DNA of 41,556 bases from a virus (IMGVR_UViG_3300032116_018188:1-41556); one strand, 5' to 3'; shown: positions 14,764 through 25,088, counted from the stretch's first letter. Made by a program: numbers and translations. Notes: generated by a model from the sequence alone, not told the origin.

Positions 14764-17700
14764 ATGACCATATCCGGGGCAGAGGAGACTTTCAAGAGGA
14801 TTTCTCCTCAGATCGAGGCGCAGTTTCCTGCCTTCATCCGTGAAGAAGGTCCTAGGTTTGTAGAGTTTCTGAAAGCGTATTACGAATTCCTAGAGCAGTC
14901 TGGTGGCGCTGTCCAAGCTGGCCGTAGCCTGATCGACTATCAAGACATCGATCGGACCCTAGACTCGTTCTTGGAAAGCTTCCAGCGCGAGTTTATGATC
15001 AACATACCTCAGACGGTGCTCGCCGACAAGAGGCTGCTGGTCAAGCATATCAGGGACATATACCGCGCCCGTGGATCCGAATATTCCTATCGGTTCCTAT
15101 TCCGTGCGCTCTTTGATAAAGAGATCGATCTCTATTACCCAGGTGACTATATCCTGAAGGCATCTGACGGTAGATGGGTCAAGGAAACTCTATTAAGAGT
15201 CGGCAACCCCATAACGGGTGATGTCAATGACCTTCTAGGGCGGTCAATCACTGGCACTACTAGTGGCGCCACGGCCAGGGTTCAAAGCATCACTCTGGTC
15301 AATGTCCTTGGCTTAGACCTATATGAGTTCGTTGTCGAGGACGTATCAGGTACCTTCGTCAACGGCGAAAAGATACAAGATGGTTCTGGTGTCGAAGCTA
15401 CCATCCAAGCGCAGACAGGATCTATAACGGATCTAGATGTCATAACTGGCGGCGCCTTTCATACCTCAGGCGACCGAGTAACCATAACGTACGGTGGAGC
15501 GACAGGCACTGGCGTCATCACGTCGACAGATGACGTGGGACCAGTGTCTTTTCGAATCAAGAGAGGCGGTAGCGGCTATAGAGCAGGGTCCGCGATCCTA
15601 AATGTATCTGGTGGTTCTGGCGGCGGCGCGGCTGTTCGTGTGCTATCGATTGCGAACACGATCAACGTCGTGCTCAACTCTGACCGCATATCACCTCTAG
15701 CATCCGTCATCCTATCTACCGGTAGCACGTTTGTCAGCTTAGGCACTAATACGGCAGCAGTCTCGGCAAACTTGGCGACAGCAAACGTATCATCCGTCAT
15801 ATCATCGGTGCTTAGATTTGCTAATGTTATCGGTGGGAGCATCAATTCCATCGCTCTGCTTAATCCCGGCAAGAACTATAGCGCGGCTGGCCTGCCTACC
15901 GTGACAGCTATTGATCAGGTTGTCGCAGATTATGAGCTACCTGGACAGAGCGGTTTCTATCAAGGTTCGGATGCTCTGATCGAGGCCATACCAGCGCCAG
16001 GTTATATTAAGACTATCAAGATCGAGTCAAGCGATCCCTCATTTGACCATTTTGAATATGCTACTGCGACAAACCTCAGAGGAACTGCAAACGTAGTCAT
16101 AGGCACGACCGATGACAACGGCATCACTCGCTTCCTGGTTCGCGCAAACACTTATAGCGCGACAGTCGACCCTGATGTCACTGCTATAGAAAGCTTGCCA
16201 GGTAGATATATCGACACAAAAGGCTTCTTGAGCTGGGATAATCGCCTACAAGATAATCTATTCTATCAAGAATATTCATATGTGATCAAAGTCGCAGAGA
16301 TAGTCAACAAATATCGCGACATAGTAAAAAGGTTTGTGCACCCATCTGGCATGAAGATGTTTGGACAGGTCGATGTCACGTCGATTGTAGAATACAAAGA
16401 GACCCAATTATCTACATCGACAATCGAACGTATGCCAGTCACGGTGAATGTTGGTAAGCTATCACTAGAGGCAAACACGTATGTTGGAGCCCAAGAAAGC
16501 AATACGACGGGTGTCAGGTTTAGCAGCTCCGGTCGAAAGATGTACGCCGTCGGCATGGCCACGGATAAGGTATTCCAGTATAACCTGACTGCTCCATTTG
16601 ATCTTACTACTGCTAGCTATTCAGGCAAAAGCTTCTTGATAGGGAATACCGAGTTTCGTTCAGGCCGCGAGACAACTCCTCGTGACATCGAAGTTAGAGA
16701 GGACGGTTCTCGTCTCTACGTCTTAGGCGACTCGTCGAATGCGGTTAACCAGTATGACATGTCAACAAACTGGGATCTATCGACTGCCTACCTGAATCTA
16801 GATCGGATCCTGGATGAGGCGGGCGGCGAGACGATACTTGCTGAGACAGAAGATACACTCGCATTTGAGTTTGTCAAGGGCGTCACGAACCTCCTGCTAT
16901 CGGTAGGCAATACTAAGCCGTTAGGTATGACATTCAGACCTACCGGCATGTCGCTATTTGTATCTGGCACAGATGAGTCTAACTCGGTCCCGACAGACAC
17001 TGGTGAGCTAGTCTTACGGATATCACGCGGCGGTAGCGGATACACCGTTGGTAATACGATCATAACCATAACCGGCGGCACAGGATCCAACGCGGCTGCG
17101 ATAGTCACAGCCATATCGAATACATCAATCATCACGTATGCGGCCGACGTACTATCAAAGATATCTAATATAGTCTTGGGTACCGGACCTACATTCGTGT
17201 CGCTCGGCGCGAACTCTGCGTCTGTGCCGGCAAACTTTGCTGCCGCAAACGTGTCATCGACTCTTTTATCCGCATTGTCATTCCCGACGATCACCGTCGG
17301 ATCCATATCTGCGATTAGCATGATCGACCAGGGCCGAGGGTATACGACCGGTGGGTTGCCCACGGTTACAGCCATCGATCCGCTAATACAGAGCCTTGGT
17401 CTACCTGGTCAAGGTGGCCTATTCAAAGGTGAAGATGCGATTCTGGTTGCGAATACGATACCTCAGAAGAAAGGTATCGTGTATGAAGCTACCATGACTA
17501 CAGCTTGGGATATCAGCACAGGCACCGTTCTCAGAAACTTTGTGGTCGATGAAAACTCAGAGTCGATATTGATGCAGGACGGTGATAGATTGATGCTTGA
17601 GACATCAAAAGTGTTCTATCTTGATAATGATATGATCACTCCGTCTGGTGTCGTGTTTAGCGATGATGGTCTGACCATGCTGGTATCAAGCTTGACGACA

Positions 17701-18027
17701 GGTCGCATATATCAGTATGACCTATCGACTGCGTGGGACATCGAGACTGCGGTCAGCCGCCTAGATAGGCTTGCGCTCGAAAACGGCGTCGATTTTATCG
17801 CATTTGAAGACCTAGAGTCAGCCGTGCAGGAGAGCAGCATAAGCCTCAAGCTGGCGACAGAAGATTCGAAGCCTGAAGGTATCGCGATTAGCGTCGATCA
17901 GACCAAGCTATTCGTCGCAGGATCATCCACGGACCGCATATATTCTTATGTCAGAGAATCCAGGTCCCTAAGCGAAGCCACAGAGCAGATAATACATCAA
18001 GACTTGGCATACGTGGCCTATGAATAG
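14764..18027 (+). CDS. 7: Baseplate wedge protein gp7 with propeller-like and duplicated insert domains
   Basis: 1087 aa (T4 gp7 1032). The N-terminal 130 residues (FVEFLKAYYEFLEQSGG, RDIYRARGSEYSYRFLFRALF) are the conserved wedge start and bind gp6/gp25. Residues about 264-412 form a Gly/Ser-rich strand domain (GGSGYRAG ... LPTVTAIDQ). Residues about 440-545 hold YQEYSYVIKVAEIVNKYRDIVKRFVHPSGMK-like conserved sequence. From about 560 come repeats of the type G..FS.DG..MYV.G...D.VYQYDL...WDLSTA, a beta-propeller-like module, interrupted at about 752-898 by a second copy of the Gly/Ser domain. Gene 7 identity rests on order and the N-terminus. Some of the outer domains may be exposed on the baseplate. 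Confidence 0.85.
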   Translation: MTISGAEETFKRISPQIEAQFPAFIREEGPRFVEFLKAYYEFLEQSGGAVQAGRSLIDYQDIDRTLDSFLESFQREFMINIPQTVLADKRLLVKHIRDIYRARGSEYSYRFLFRALFDKEIDLYYPGDYILKASDGRWVKETLLRVGNPITGDVNDLLGRSITGTTSGATARVQSITLVNVLGLDLYEFVVEDVSGTFVNGEKIQDGSGVEATIQAQTGSITDLDVITGGAFHTSGDRVTITYGGATGTGVITSTDDVGPVSFRIKRGGSGYRAGSAILNVSGGSGGGAAVRVLSIANTINVVLNSDRISPLASVILSTGSTFVSLGTNTAAVSANLATANVSSVISSVLRFANVIGGSINSIALLNPGKNYSAAGLPTVTAIDQVVADYELPGQSGFYQGSDALIEAIPAPGYIKTIKIESSDPSFDHFEYATATNLRGTANVVIGTTDDNGITRFLVRANTYSATVDPDVTAIESLPGRYIDTKGFLSWDNRLQDNLFYQEYSYVIKVAEIVNKYRDIVKRFVHPSGMKMFGQVDVTSIVEYKETQLSTSTIERMPVTVNVGKLSLEANTYVGAQESNTTGVRFSSSGRKMYAVGMATDKVFQYNLTAPFDLTTASYSGKSFLIGNTEFRSGRETTPRDIEVREDGSRLYVLGDSSNAVNQYDMSTNWDLSTAYLNLDRILDEAGGETILAETEDTLAFEFVKGVTNLLLSVGNTKPLGMTFRPTGMSLFVSGTDESNSVPTDTGELVLRISRGGSGYTVGNTIITITGGTGSNAAAIVTAISNTSIITYAADVLSKISNIVLGTGPTFVSLGANSASVPANFAAANVSSTLLSALSFPTITVGSISAISMIDQGRGYTTGGLPTVTAIDPLIQSLGLPGQGGLFKGEDAILVANTIPQKKGIVYEATMTTAWDISTGTVLRNFVVDENSESILMQDGDRLMLETSKVFYLDNDMITPSGVVFSDDGLTMLVSSLTTGRIYQYDLSTAWDIETAVSRLDRLALENGVDFIAFEDLESAVQESSISLKLATEDSKPEGIAISVDQTKLFVAGSSTDRIYSYVRESRSLSEATEQIIHQDLAYVAYE
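15553..16000 (+). repeat. Intragenic duplicated domain, copy A, in gene 7
   Basis: Encodes about residues 264-412. It shares with copy B the start GGSGY, the middle FVSLG(T/A)N.A.V.AN.A.ANVSS, and the end GLPTVTAID followed by LPGQ.G. Similarity is clear in protein and weaker in DNA, so the duplication is old. Confidence 0.8.
17017..17460 (+). repeat. Intragenic duplicated domain, copy B, in gene 7
   Basis: Encodes about residues 752-898 and matches copy A throughout. It sits inside a propeller-type blade: the preceding sequence (MSLFVSGTDESN) and the following (GIVYEATMTTAWDISTG) would join as a normal blade if this segment were removed. Confidence 0.8.
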
Positions 18028-18030
18028 TAG

Positions 18031-18038
18031 GATAAATA
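18031..18038 (+). promoter_or_regulatory. Late promoter (GATAAATA) before gene 8
   Basis: GATAAATA is in the 35-base gap between genes 7 and 8, 24 bases before the gene 8 ATG. It is identical to the element before gene 25. Confidence 0.5.
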
Positions 18039-18062
18039 TCAGGCACATGGTCGGGGCTTGAG

Positions 18063-19631
18063 ATGGCAGGTACAACCACTAAGGTTTTTCGTATAAACAC
18101 AGCTGAGCAATTCAGAGAATCGCTGAGCGAGGCGTCTCCTACGCGCATGTACATGTTCTTTGGTCGCACTACATCTTTTGCAAATGATTCATCTCCACCA
18201 TCGATTGCAAATGACATCTTCACTACAAAATACGATGTCTATAAGGACATGATGTCACTGCGCCGAGTGTATCTCAGCGATAGTATACATGTGGTCCCAA
18301 GGTTTAACTGGACTTCTGGCACAGTCTATACTCAGTATATCGATAACGATGCTACCTTGTTTGGTAAGCAGTTCTATGTCATCTCATCAGATAACAATGT
18401 CTATAAATGCATTGATAATAATAGAGGCGCGCAGTCTACCGTCGAGCCGACTGGAACCAATACTAGAATATTTCGAACATCGGATGGTTACCGTTGGAAA
18501 TTCATGTTCACGGTTTCTTCAGCCGATAGCTTGAAATTCATGGATGATGCCAATATACCTATCAGAGATGTCACGGCCAATGACGGTAGCGCACAAGCTA
18601 CTGTGCAGGCTGCGGCCGCAAATGGGTCGATAGAACACATAGTCATATCAGCCAACGGCTCCGGATATCTCTCGATATCAAACACATTTGCATTGGTCAC
18701 AAATAGCACTACCGTATCCTTTGGTGGCGAAGCATCTCAGGTTGATAACATCTACACAGGTTCTACCGTCTACATCTCAGGTGGTAGGGGTGGTGGCCAG
18801 CTCCGCAGGGTCATTAGGTATTCTGGTGTGGGGAAGATAGCTACCGTCAACGGAGCATTCACTACGGTCCCTAACACCTCATCATCTTACGTCGTAGCAC
18901 CGAATGTCATCATACAAGGTGACAGCGGAGCGACCTTCTCTCAGAGGGCGATAGCATATGTCTCAAACTCTCAAGGTGGTCAGATCCGTAGGATTACCAT
19001 GATAAGCACAGGACGAAACTATTCGACCGCTAACGTGATGATATCAGCTAATTCTAGCCATGGTTCTGGAGCATCCGCGCGGGCCGTTCTATCTCCTCCT
19101 GGAGGTCACGGTTCAAATGCGCGTGAGGAGCTTGGTGCTGATACAATCATGTTCTCGGTATCCGCATCTGGTCTTGAATCAAACTCTGTCGCAGTCGGTA
19201 ATGATTTTCGCACGGTCGGTCTGATACGTGATCCGCTATTGCGCTCAGGCCCATCTGCGAATGCAGCTGTGATTGACCAGTGTTCAAGGATTACCGTATC
19301 TAATGTGCTGGGAAGATATAGGGATGACGAAGTCCTTCTCGGTGCATCTAGCGGTGCTAAAGCCAGAGTCGTTAGCTTTGCTAACACCAATGAATCTTCC
19401 ACATCGGGGCTCATTAGGGTCATCAGGCTCACTACTGGCGGGACTGGTATCGGATTTTCAGCAGGTGAGACGCTTACAGGTCAGTCATCTGGTGCGACAT
19501 CCACGGTGTCGTCCTTCGTCAGGTCAGCGGTTCGTGAGGGTAGTGGGGATGTGCTCTATATAGAGAATAGAAGCCCAATCGTCCGAGCCAGCGACCAGAT
19601 CGAAGATTTCAGGTTCGTGATGTCATTTTAG
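18063..19631 (+). CDS. 8: Baseplate wedge protein gp8
   Basis: 522 aa, longer than T4 gp8 (334). The N-terminal third is conserved: FGRTTSFANDSSPPS, YDVYKDMMSLRRV, VVPRFNWTSGTVYTQYID, FYVISSDNNVYKCIDNN, VEPTGT, and TSDGYRWKFMFTV. The extra length is a strand-rich, Gly/Ser-rich region (about 180-500) with GGRGGGQLRR and GRYRDDEVLLGASSGA motifs similar to segments in the gp7 insert, so the enlargement may be a shared baseplate decoration domain. gp8 dimers connect the gp7/gp10 arms in T4. The gene follows gp7 as in T4. Confidence 0.86.
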   Translation: MAGTTTKVFRINTAEQFRESLSEASPTRMYMFFGRTTSFANDSSPPSIANDIFTTKYDVYKDMMSLRRVYLSDSIHVVPRFNWTSGTVYTQYIDNDATLFGKQFYVISSDNNVYKCIDNNRGAQSTVEPTGTNTRIFRTSDGYRWKFMFTVSSADSLKFMDDANIPIRDVTANDGSAQATVQAAAANGSIEHIVISANGSGYLSISNTFALVTNSTTVSFGGEASQVDNIYTGSTVYISGGRGGGQLRRVIRYSGVGKIATVNGAFTTVPNTSSSYVVAPNVIIQGDSGATFSQRAIAYVSNSQGGQIRRITMISTGRNYSTANVMISANSSHGSGASARAVLSPPGGHGSNAREELGADTIMFSVSASGLESNSVAVGNDFRTVGLIRDPLLRSGPSANAAVIDQCSRITVSNVLGRYRDDEVLLGASSGAKARVVSFANTNESSTSGLIRVIRLTTGGTGIGFSAGETLTGQSSGATSTVSSFVRSAVREGSGDVLYIENRSPIVRASDQIEDFRFVMSF

Positions 19632-19645
19632 GCAGGGAAATATAA

Positions 19646-22600
19646 ATGGCTAACAATATCACGACGTATAACGTCTCCCCTTACTACGATGACTTTTCTC
19701 CTGATAAGAACTATCATCGGATTCTGTTTCGTCCTGGTTATGCTGTGCAGGCTCGTGAGCTTACGCAGCTACAGACAATATTGCAGGATCAGGTTAGCAA
19801 ATTTGGGCAGCATGTATTCAAGGACGGTTCGCGAGTCCTAGACGGCCAGCTGTTCTATGAGACTAACGTATATGGTGTCCGTCTAAACTCCACTTTTGGT
19901 GGTAATACGGTTGGTAGCACCACGGCCGCAAATACTGTAAACGTCAACCTGTTTGCAAACTCGATTGTCACAGGTATCACTTCAGGCGCTAGAATGAGGG
20001 TGAAGCTCATTCAACCTTCGACAGCCGTAGGTGAGCCGACGATAGCTATCTCATCGCTAATTCGTGGTGGCACAGGCTCGTATCTAATCGCCAACAATGA
20101 AGTGCTACGGTTCAATGATGCTGCGACGAATACCGTCATAGGGTATGCAAATAGCGCCAGATCAGGTGCTGTGACTCAGGCGACTCTTGTTCATGTCGAC
20201 AAAGGTGTATATTTCGTCAGAGGCCATCTGGTGCAAAACCCTGCCCAGACAATCGCCGTATCTAATACATCAGGATCACCCAATGCAACCGTTGGCTTCA
20301 TCTATGCAGAAGACATCGTAACAGCGGCTGATGATACCGAGCTGTTAGATCCAGCGCAAGGTTCATATAACTATTCTGCTCCCGGCGCCGATCGTTATCG
20401 CATAAGGTTGACTCTACACAAGGTTGACCTTGGTAGAAACGGTCTAACGTCCAACAACCTACCGACAAACTATTTTGAGCTAATACGTCTTGTCGAGGGT
20501 ACGCCTCGCGTGCCGATCAATCAGCCTGCATATGCGACGCTGCTAGATGTCATGGCTAAGAGGACATATGAAGAATCGGGCGACTATGAGATTCGACCGT
20601 TCAAGGCCGCAGTATCAATTAATGGGTCTGAAGCCGCCAATCTTTTCCTCACTCTCACCCCAGGTAAGGCCATAGTCCGCGGGTACCCTGTCGAATATCT
20701 GACATCTAGTAAGGTTGTTGTCTCTAAGGGCCGTGACACAGAATCTCAGACGGGATATGACGTTGGGACATACTATGGTAATTACCTAAAGGTGACTGCC
20801 TTAGCTAACGGATCTTTCGCATTTTCAAACACAGGTGCAGTTGAGCTCCATAAGGTATCAAATCGTGGTGCTTTAAGTGCTGCGACGAAAATAGGCACAG
20901 CGCATACATCTGCTTTCATATATGATAGCGGCTCTGGTAATACTGCTGTCCATCTATTAGCCTTGCATAACATTCAGATGTCAGGTAACAATAGGTCTGC
21001 TAATGTCAGGTCTGTGATAGCTGGGACTCATAGCAATGTCCAAGCATTTGCAAACATTGCATCGGTTGGTGTGTATAGCAACGGATCGACGCAAATATTC
21101 GATCCGCTCTATTCATCCTACGTATTTGAGCTACCACACGATTATATCAAGACGATCACCTCATCTGAATATGAGGTCCGTCGTGTGTTCAAAAACATCT
21201 CCTTTGTCTCAGGTCAAGCCACGATTCTGACGGATAACGGAAATGAGAGGTTTTTGGGTGCAACAAGCGGCGTGGTTCCTTCAGGAATTGTTGCTAGATA
21301 TTACACCGTTATCACGAAGTCTGCAAGCGGGACTTTTGCAAAGGGTAAGCACATCCCTCTTGACAGCGGAAGCAGAACCGTAACTATAGCTTCAGTCTCG
21401 GCGGGATCACCTGGCCAGGCAACAATCAATCTCAATGATGGTACGTTCAATGGTACCTGCGATATCATCGCTGGTATAGATGTCGAAAATGATGCGAGTC
21501 TTCGGCCGGGAATTCGTACGAAGACTAGAGTATTGAACTCGACTAAAGTCTTTCGTAATATTGCGGCAAATACGAATTACTCATTGTTAAAATCTGACCT
21601 AGATCGGATTATTGCTGTCTATTGGGCAGGCAGCAATACTAAGATCCCAACCTCGACCACTAACAACGTCTCTAATATCTTAAATAGGTTTGTGGTTGAT
21701 ACTGGTCAGAAAGATACCTATTATGACCATGCTAGCTTGAGGCTCAAGGTAGGCGCGACAGCACCTAACGGCTACATCAATGTGGTATTCAATTACTATA
21801 CGCATTCTGGTAAGGGTGCATTGACTGTCAATTCTTACCCGGTATCTTATGCTAATATCGGTTCATATACGACCAGCCAAGGTACCGTCGTACGTTTGGC
21901 TGATGCATACGATTTCCGCGCTAGACGGACTGATAACTCTGCAAACTCTACCTTGACGTTTGATACGTCGGTGCAGCTACCTGACTATTCGCAGTCCATA
22001 AACTCTGACTATTCATATTACCTATCTCGCGCCGATAAGCTAGTTCTCACCAAGACAGGTCAGTTTGTCGTTCTTCCGGGCATATCATCATATGATAATG
22101 CATTGGCGCCCGCCGACGTAGAAGATGCCATGACTATCGCATCGATAAAAGTCGCACCTTATACATTTGATGCGCGCGGCGTGTCTCTGGTATATTCAGA
22201 TAACCGCAGATTTACCATGCGTGACATAGGTAAGATCGAAAAGCGAGTTGGCCGCATAGAATATTATACGGCGCTATCATTACTTGAGAAAGATGTCAAG
22301 GAGCTTGATCTCAAAGATTCTCAAGGTAATACGCTATTCAAAAATGGGATCCTGGTTGATAACTTTAAAGGTTCCAACGTAGCAGATGTAACAAATCCTG
22401 ATTATAAGGCATCGATTGATTTCGATGAGAACTATGGTCGTCCTCCGTTTACACAAAACGCGATCGACTTTAATCTTGGTACCCAGACTAATGTCACTAA
22501 GAAAGGTAGCTTGATAACTCTACCTTATGTTGAAGAAGTTGTCTTTAGGCAAGACCTTGCATCAGACCTTGAATATATCAATCCGTTTGAGATCGGAAAC

Positions 22601-23776
22601 TGGGTTGGTAAGCTAACATTATCACCTGATCGTGACTTCTGGTATGATACAGTTGCAGCACCAATTCTTGTGACTAATCCTGATGGAATAAATGATTGTT
22701 ACCTACCTGGTGCTATCGATGATCGAGTCTCTACTGCCGTCGAGAAAAATAGGTGGCTAATTGGTAGATGGAACGTCTGGAATAGCACATGGTTCAATTA
22801 TGATTATTTCAAATCTAGTGGATTGATAACTGAAGAGGTATATCCAGGTAGCGGAGGCGGCCAGGGATCAGCCGGCATATCACGGATATTTGATCCAGAT
22901 AAGATCAAGCGATTTAGGATATCAGGTACGATCGGATCTCCAGGTGGAGGTACTGGCGGGGGTGATGTAATCCCATTTGCCAGAGCTATATCCATCAAGT
23001 TTGATGTCGAAGGTATGCGTCCAAATACTGAGATATTCTGTTGGTTTGATGGTAGGTTCTATAGCCCTCAGATTAGGGTCGGATCGGCTACAGCTAATAT
23101 CGGATTAGGTAGGCTGTATACAGATAAGCACGGTAGGGCCAACGGGTATATAGAAATACCAAATCCATCAACTAATTCATTTTACAGGGTGCCCGCTGGC
23201 ACTAAGTTGGTCCTTTTCTCGGATGACCCATATACACCTAGGTTTAGCACGACATGGGCCCAGGCAACGTTTACCTCAGAGGGTAGAGTCAAACCTGTGA
23301 CCCCACCGCCGTCTGATCCACCTGTCTATGATCCAACACCTATATATTGTGATGATACTCCTATTACTATCACCCCTATCACCCAAAACTATTTTGTGGA
23401 TAGTAGCAGGTCTCTAGCTGACTTTATAGCTGAAGTAGAGGCAAAGACAGGTCAGCCTATCAATGCTCTTGATCCTTCTTTGAGTAAGGAAGAAGCAGCA
23501 GCGCAGCTAACAGGAAGCTTAAATGACATCTATTCTAATTTGTTGGTAAACCCTAATGATACCATAGATACTGCTCGTGAACAGCTTGCTGCTGAAAATA
23601 ATTCTGAGACAAACTTAGATTTTAGCGGAGCAGTATATTGGGTATCACAGTATATTGATACTGCAGGTGGATATGGATTTGATCAGATTGAAAACTCCAT
23701 CACGGTGGCTTCGACAGAGCGCGCGGCCTTGGTGGCTGAAGATCCGACATGGACAGATCCGAGCTTTGGGACTTGA
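19646..23776 (+). CDS. DUF4815-type baseplate/tail-fibre connector, gp10-like
   Basis: 1376 aa. The start (NNITTYNVSPYYDDFSP, HRILFRPGYAVQARELTQLQTILQDQVSKFG) is the DUF4815 N-terminal domain common in T4-like marine phages, where it occurs in large baseplate peripheral proteins. Residues about 860-1010 contain DARGVSLVYSDNRRFTMRDIGKIEKRVGRIEYYTALSLLE, a conserved helix. Further on come Trp/Tyr-rich segments (LIGRWNVWNSTWFNYDYF), an Ig-like stretch with DGRFYSP, then a Pro-rich linker and an acidic helical C-terminus that looks added. It occupies the gp9/gp10 place after gp8 and presumably joins fibres to the baseplate. The C-terminal lectin-like part expected in relatives seems to be in the next gene. 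Confidence 0.78.
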   Translation: MANNITTYNVSPYYDDFSPDKNYHRILFRPGYAVQARELTQLQTILQDQVSKFGQHVFKDGSRVLDGQLFYETNVYGVRLNSTFGGNTVGSTTAANTVNVNLFANSIVTGITSGARMRVKLIQPSTAVGEPTIAISSLIRGGTGSYLIANNEVLRFNDAATNTVIGYANSARSGAVTQATLVHVDKGVYFVRGHLVQNPAQTIAVSNTSGSPNATVGFIYAEDIVTAADDTELLDPAQGSYNYSAPGADRYRIRLTLHKVDLGRNGLTSNNLPTNYFELIRLVEGTPRVPINQPAYATLLDVMAKRTYEESGDYEIRPFKAAVSINGSEAANLFLTLTPGKAIVRGYPVEYLTSSKVVVSKGRDTESQTGYDVGTYYGNYLKVTALANGSFAFSNTGAVELHKVSNRGALSAATKIGTAHTSAFIYDSGSGNTAVHLLALHNIQMSGNNRSANVRSVIAGTHSNVQAFANIASVGVYSNGSTQIFDPLYSSYVFELPHDYIKTITSSEYEVRRVFKNISFVSGQATILTDNGNERFLGATSGVVPSGIVARYYTVITKSASGTFAKGKHIPLDSGSRTVTIASVSAGSPGQATINLNDGTFNGTCDIIAGIDVENDASLRPGIRTKTRVLNSTKVFRNIAANTNYSLLKSDLDRIIAVYWAGSNTKIPTSTTNNVSNILNRFVVDTGQKDTYYDHASLRLKVGATAPNGYINVVFNYYTHSGKGALTVNSYPVSYANIGSYTTSQGTVVRLADAYDFRARRTDNSANSTLTFDTSVQLPDYSQSINSDYSYYLSRADKLVLTKTGQFVVLPGISSYDNALAPADVEDAMTIASIKVAPYTFDARGVSLVYSDNRRFTMRDIGKIEKRVGRIEYYTALSLLEKDVKELDLKDSQGNTLFKNGILVDNFKGSNVADVTNPDYKASIDFDENYGRPPFTQNAIDFNLGTQTNVTKKGSLITLPYVEEVVFRQDLASDLEYINPFEIGNWVGKLTLSPDRDFWYDTVAAPILVTNPDGINDCYLPGAIDDRVSTAVEKNRWLIGRWNVWNSTWFNYDYFKSSGLITEEVYPGSGGGQGSAGISRIFDPDKIKRFRISGTIGSPGGGTGGGDVIPFARAISIKFDVEGMRPNTEIFCWFDGRFYSPQIRVGSATANIGLGRLYTDKHGRANGYIEIPNPSTNSFYRVPAGTKLVLFSDDPYTPRFSTTWAQATFTSEGRVKPVTPPPSDPPVYDPTPIYCDDTPITITPITQNYFVDSSRSLADFIAEVEAKTGQPINALDPSLSKEEAAAQLTGSLNDIYSNLLVNPNDTIDTAREQLAAENNSETNLDFSGAVYWVSQYIDTAGGYGFDQIENSITVASTERAALVAEDPTWTDPSFGT

Positions 23777-23822
23777 TGCATATGACCTTGGTAGATAACA
23801 AGCCACAGGAGATGACTAACAG

Positions 23823-25088
23823 ATGACATCATTACCATTGACTCAACCAGGTGTGACTAGATCTGGCCCGAGCCCTCTGTCGCAGACCTTCTCGGTCACA
23901 GACATCGAGTTTCCACAAGGGATGTTTGTATCATCATGCGACATATATTTCTATTCTAAGGATCTATTTGCTCCGGTGACTCTTGATATACGGCGTGTTG
24001 CACTAGGTTTACCTACATATGAAATTATCGCCGGATCTCAGGTGGTATTGATACCTAGTCAGGTTGAGACTTCTCTAGAAGGTAACGTGGCCACAAAGTT
24101 CACATTCGATGTTCCTGTCTATCTGGAACCTGGAGAATATGCAATATCGCTATCGACCAATAGCAACAAATATAGAGTGTTTGTCGCTACGGTCGGTGGA
24201 CTTGATATACAATCTGGGTTAGAGATAACAAAGCAGCCGTTTGGTGGCAACCTGATAAAGCCACAAAATACTGGCACTGCTTCGGTGGAGCAATTTAAGG
24301 ATCTGAAGTTTGTTCTCTATCGCTGCAGGTTTGAGAGCGGTCCTGGTACTGTTGATTTCACAAGTAATACCCAGTCATCGCTAATCAATTTCTCAGGATA
24401 TTCTGCTGTCGTAAGCTCCACAATACCTGACAATACAACCACGATAACCTATCAAGTCAAGACAAGAACTGCATCATCTAACACGATTGGTGCCTTTGTT
24501 GATGCGCTAGTGGGTGAGAATAGGTTCTTTGATACGACGAAACAGATCAATGCATCGACAGCTAGCGATATCACCTTTAGGGCGACGTTGCGGTCTACCG
24601 ATGATAGAGTATCACCTGTCATCAATGCTGAGAAGTTTGGCACCTTCGTCTTTCATAACTCGATCAATAATAATAGCTCGGGTGAGACGACAGGTCGCGG
24701 AGGTAGCGCAAAGGCTAGGTACATCACGCGCAAAGTTAATCTGGCCGACGGGTTTGATGCTGATGGTTTGAGGGTATTTGTCAATGTCAATAAGCCTGCG
24801 AGCACAGACATAAAGGTCTATTACAAAGTTCTATCAGGCGCCGACACGCAGCTATTTGATGATCGGCCTTATGTCGAGATGAGCCGAAAGAATCCAGACT
24901 TGACATTCACGACTTCAGCAGAAGAATTTGTCGAGGATGAATATATCGCAGAGAAGATCGTCTACACGGGGGCTAGCGGCGGCAAACATGACACGTTCAA
25001 GACGTTTGCCATCAAGATAGTGATGCTATCATCAGATGCCGCAGTCATACCTCGTATCAAAGACCTACGAGCAGTCGCGCTATCATGA
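23823..25088 (+). CDS. Structural protein homologous to C-terminal part of DUF4815/gp10-like proteins
   Basis: 421 aa with an AGGAG RBS 11 bases upstream. The order PLSQTFSVTDIEFPQGMFVSSCDIYFYSKD, VTLDIRRV, TKFTFDVPVYLEPGEYAISLSTNSNKYRV, and KPQNTGTASVEQFKDLKFVLYRCRF is the pattern I know from the C-terminal half of large cyanophage-type structural proteins, where it is usually fused to the DUF4815 part. Here it is a separate gene 46 bases after it, with stops closing the frame upstream, so it is not a simple frameshift. All strand-rich, no signal or membrane segments. Function: baseplate/fibre attachment, inferred. Confidence 0.72.
   Translation: MTSLPLTQPGVTRSGPSPLSQTFSVTDIEFPQGMFVSSCDIYFYSKDLFAPVTLDIRRVALGLPTYEIIAGSQVVLIPSQVETSLEGNVATKFTFDVPVYLEPGEYAISLSTNSNKYRVFVATVGGLDIQSGLEITKQPFGGNLIKPQNTGTASVEQFKDLKFVLYRCRFESGPGTVDFTSNTQSSLINFSGYSAVVSSTIPDNTTTITYQVKTRTASSNTIGAFVDALVGENRFFDTTKQINASTASDITFRATLRSTDDRVSPVINAEKFGTFVFHNSINNNSSGETTGRGGSAKARYITRKVNLADGFDADGLRVFVNVNKPASTDIKVYYKVLSGADTQLFDDRPYVEMSRKNPDLTFTTSAEEFVEDEYIAEKIVYTGASGGKHDTFKTFAIKIVMLSSDAAVIPRIKDLRAVALS

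Noticed and set aside
19641-19648. TATAAATG just before the gp10-like gene
   Set aside because: It overlaps the start codon and so cannot act as its promoter; it is the RBS-start spacer.
23750-23823. Sequencing frameshift dividing the gp10-like gene
   Set aside because: The second frame is closed by a TAA three bases upstream of its start, and the first protein has an extra linker and tail, so one base change cannot join them.
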